A DNA stretch of 64,000 nt from Mycolicibacterium sp. P9-22. Lineage in GTDB: Bacteria; Actinomycetota; Actinomycetes; Mycobacteriales; Mycobacteriaceae. Every line of letters begins with the position of its first letter. Within the stretch, counting starts at the first letter, position 1. Shown piece by piece: positions 63,787 through 64,000 of this stretch. The position numbers and the translations under genes were made by a program. Where the stretch lies: assembly GCF_008329585.1 (NCBI RefSeq), contig NZ_NPKP01000006.1:335966-399965 (forward strand), read 5' to 3'. The notes under the pieces were generated by a model that was given only the letters and a program-made list of their open reading frames with translations, did no database searches and was not told where the DNA came from.

Positions 63787-64000
63787 CTAGGTCCTCCCGG
63801 GACAGGTCCGGCCACAACATAATCAAGAGGCACTCCACACGGGCCATTCCCGCGATACCGCACCACGACGCTGGGGACTATCTCGTTAACGGTGTTTCCG
63901 GCGGTTTCCATCAGTAGGTTTCGGCTGCCGGGAATCGGTCGCTGAAGGTGATTGCGAACGCATTCAGGGCAGGTTTCCACCGCATAGTCCATCGTGCCCT

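Noticed and set aside
1..64000. CRISPR arrays, tRNA or rRNA genes, prophage genes
   Set aside because: No regularly spaced repeats, cloverleaf-like segments or phage structural genes were noticed by eye.

Overview
The window is high-GC actinobacterial DNA, most likely from the Mycobacteriales (Mycolicibacterium- or Rhodococcus-like). Supporting signs are the steroid-type oxygenases (KshA, KshB, HsaA- and HsaC-like), abundant FadD/FadE/ECH genes, a mycofactocin-type SDR, many ATGA/GTGA/TGATG gene overlaps, and frequent GTG or TTG starts. Every name below comes from reading protein motifs by eye; no database search was run.

Layout. (1) 1-2777, minus strand: the 5' part of a copper amine oxidase, cut by the window edge, and an MFS exporter. 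(2) 2875-33997: a ~31 kb catabolic supercluster. It holds two Baeyer-Villiger monooxygenases, KshA and KshB, HsaA/HsaB/HsaC-like proteins, three KstD-family flavoproteins and an Old Yellow Enzyme. It also holds FadD, alcohol and aldehyde dehydrogenases, an ECH-FadE-FadE module, two SDRs, two HSL-type esterases, a hot-dog thioesterase, a SnoaL-like protein, and IclR and PadR regulators. (3) 34157-36257: a phytanoyl-CoA-dioxygenase-like gene followed by decayed genes. (4) 36258-49437: a PucR regulator divergent from an amino-acid permease. These are followed by an operon of class III aminotransferase, CoA-transferase, ECH, two FadE, ALDH, a nitronate-monooxygenase-family flavoprotein and a second ECH, then a stand-alone pdxS. 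(5) 49474-50330: remnants of IS630 and IS3 elements. (6) 50416-56775: SDR, TetR, a second PhyH-like dioxygenase, a Gfo/Idh/MocA oxidoreductase and an APC permease. (7) 56776-58295: mostly gene-free, with an IS5-type remnant. (8) 58296-63786: a ribose-type ABC importer and a convergent AcoR-like regulator.

How it fits together. Region 2 has the enzymes for Delta1-dehydrogenation and 9alpha-hydroxylation of a 3-ketosteroid-like skeleton, hydroxylation of a phenol, meta-cleavage, and side-chain or ring ketone oxidation (BVMO plus esterase), followed by CoA-dependent beta-oxidation. No HsaD-type C-C hydrolase is visible. The substrate is therefore probably a steroid or a polycyclic terpenoid, but the sequence does not identify it.

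The main new observation is a shared ~20-bp element, approximately YCCGYTSRYCRGGAC. It lies 35-70 bp upstream of almost every transcription unit in region 2, in five cases midway between divergent genes. This points to one regulon covering the whole cluster. Region 4 looks like catabolism of an amino-group-bearing acid through CoA thioesters. Its ECH-FadE-FadE module parallels the one in region 2.
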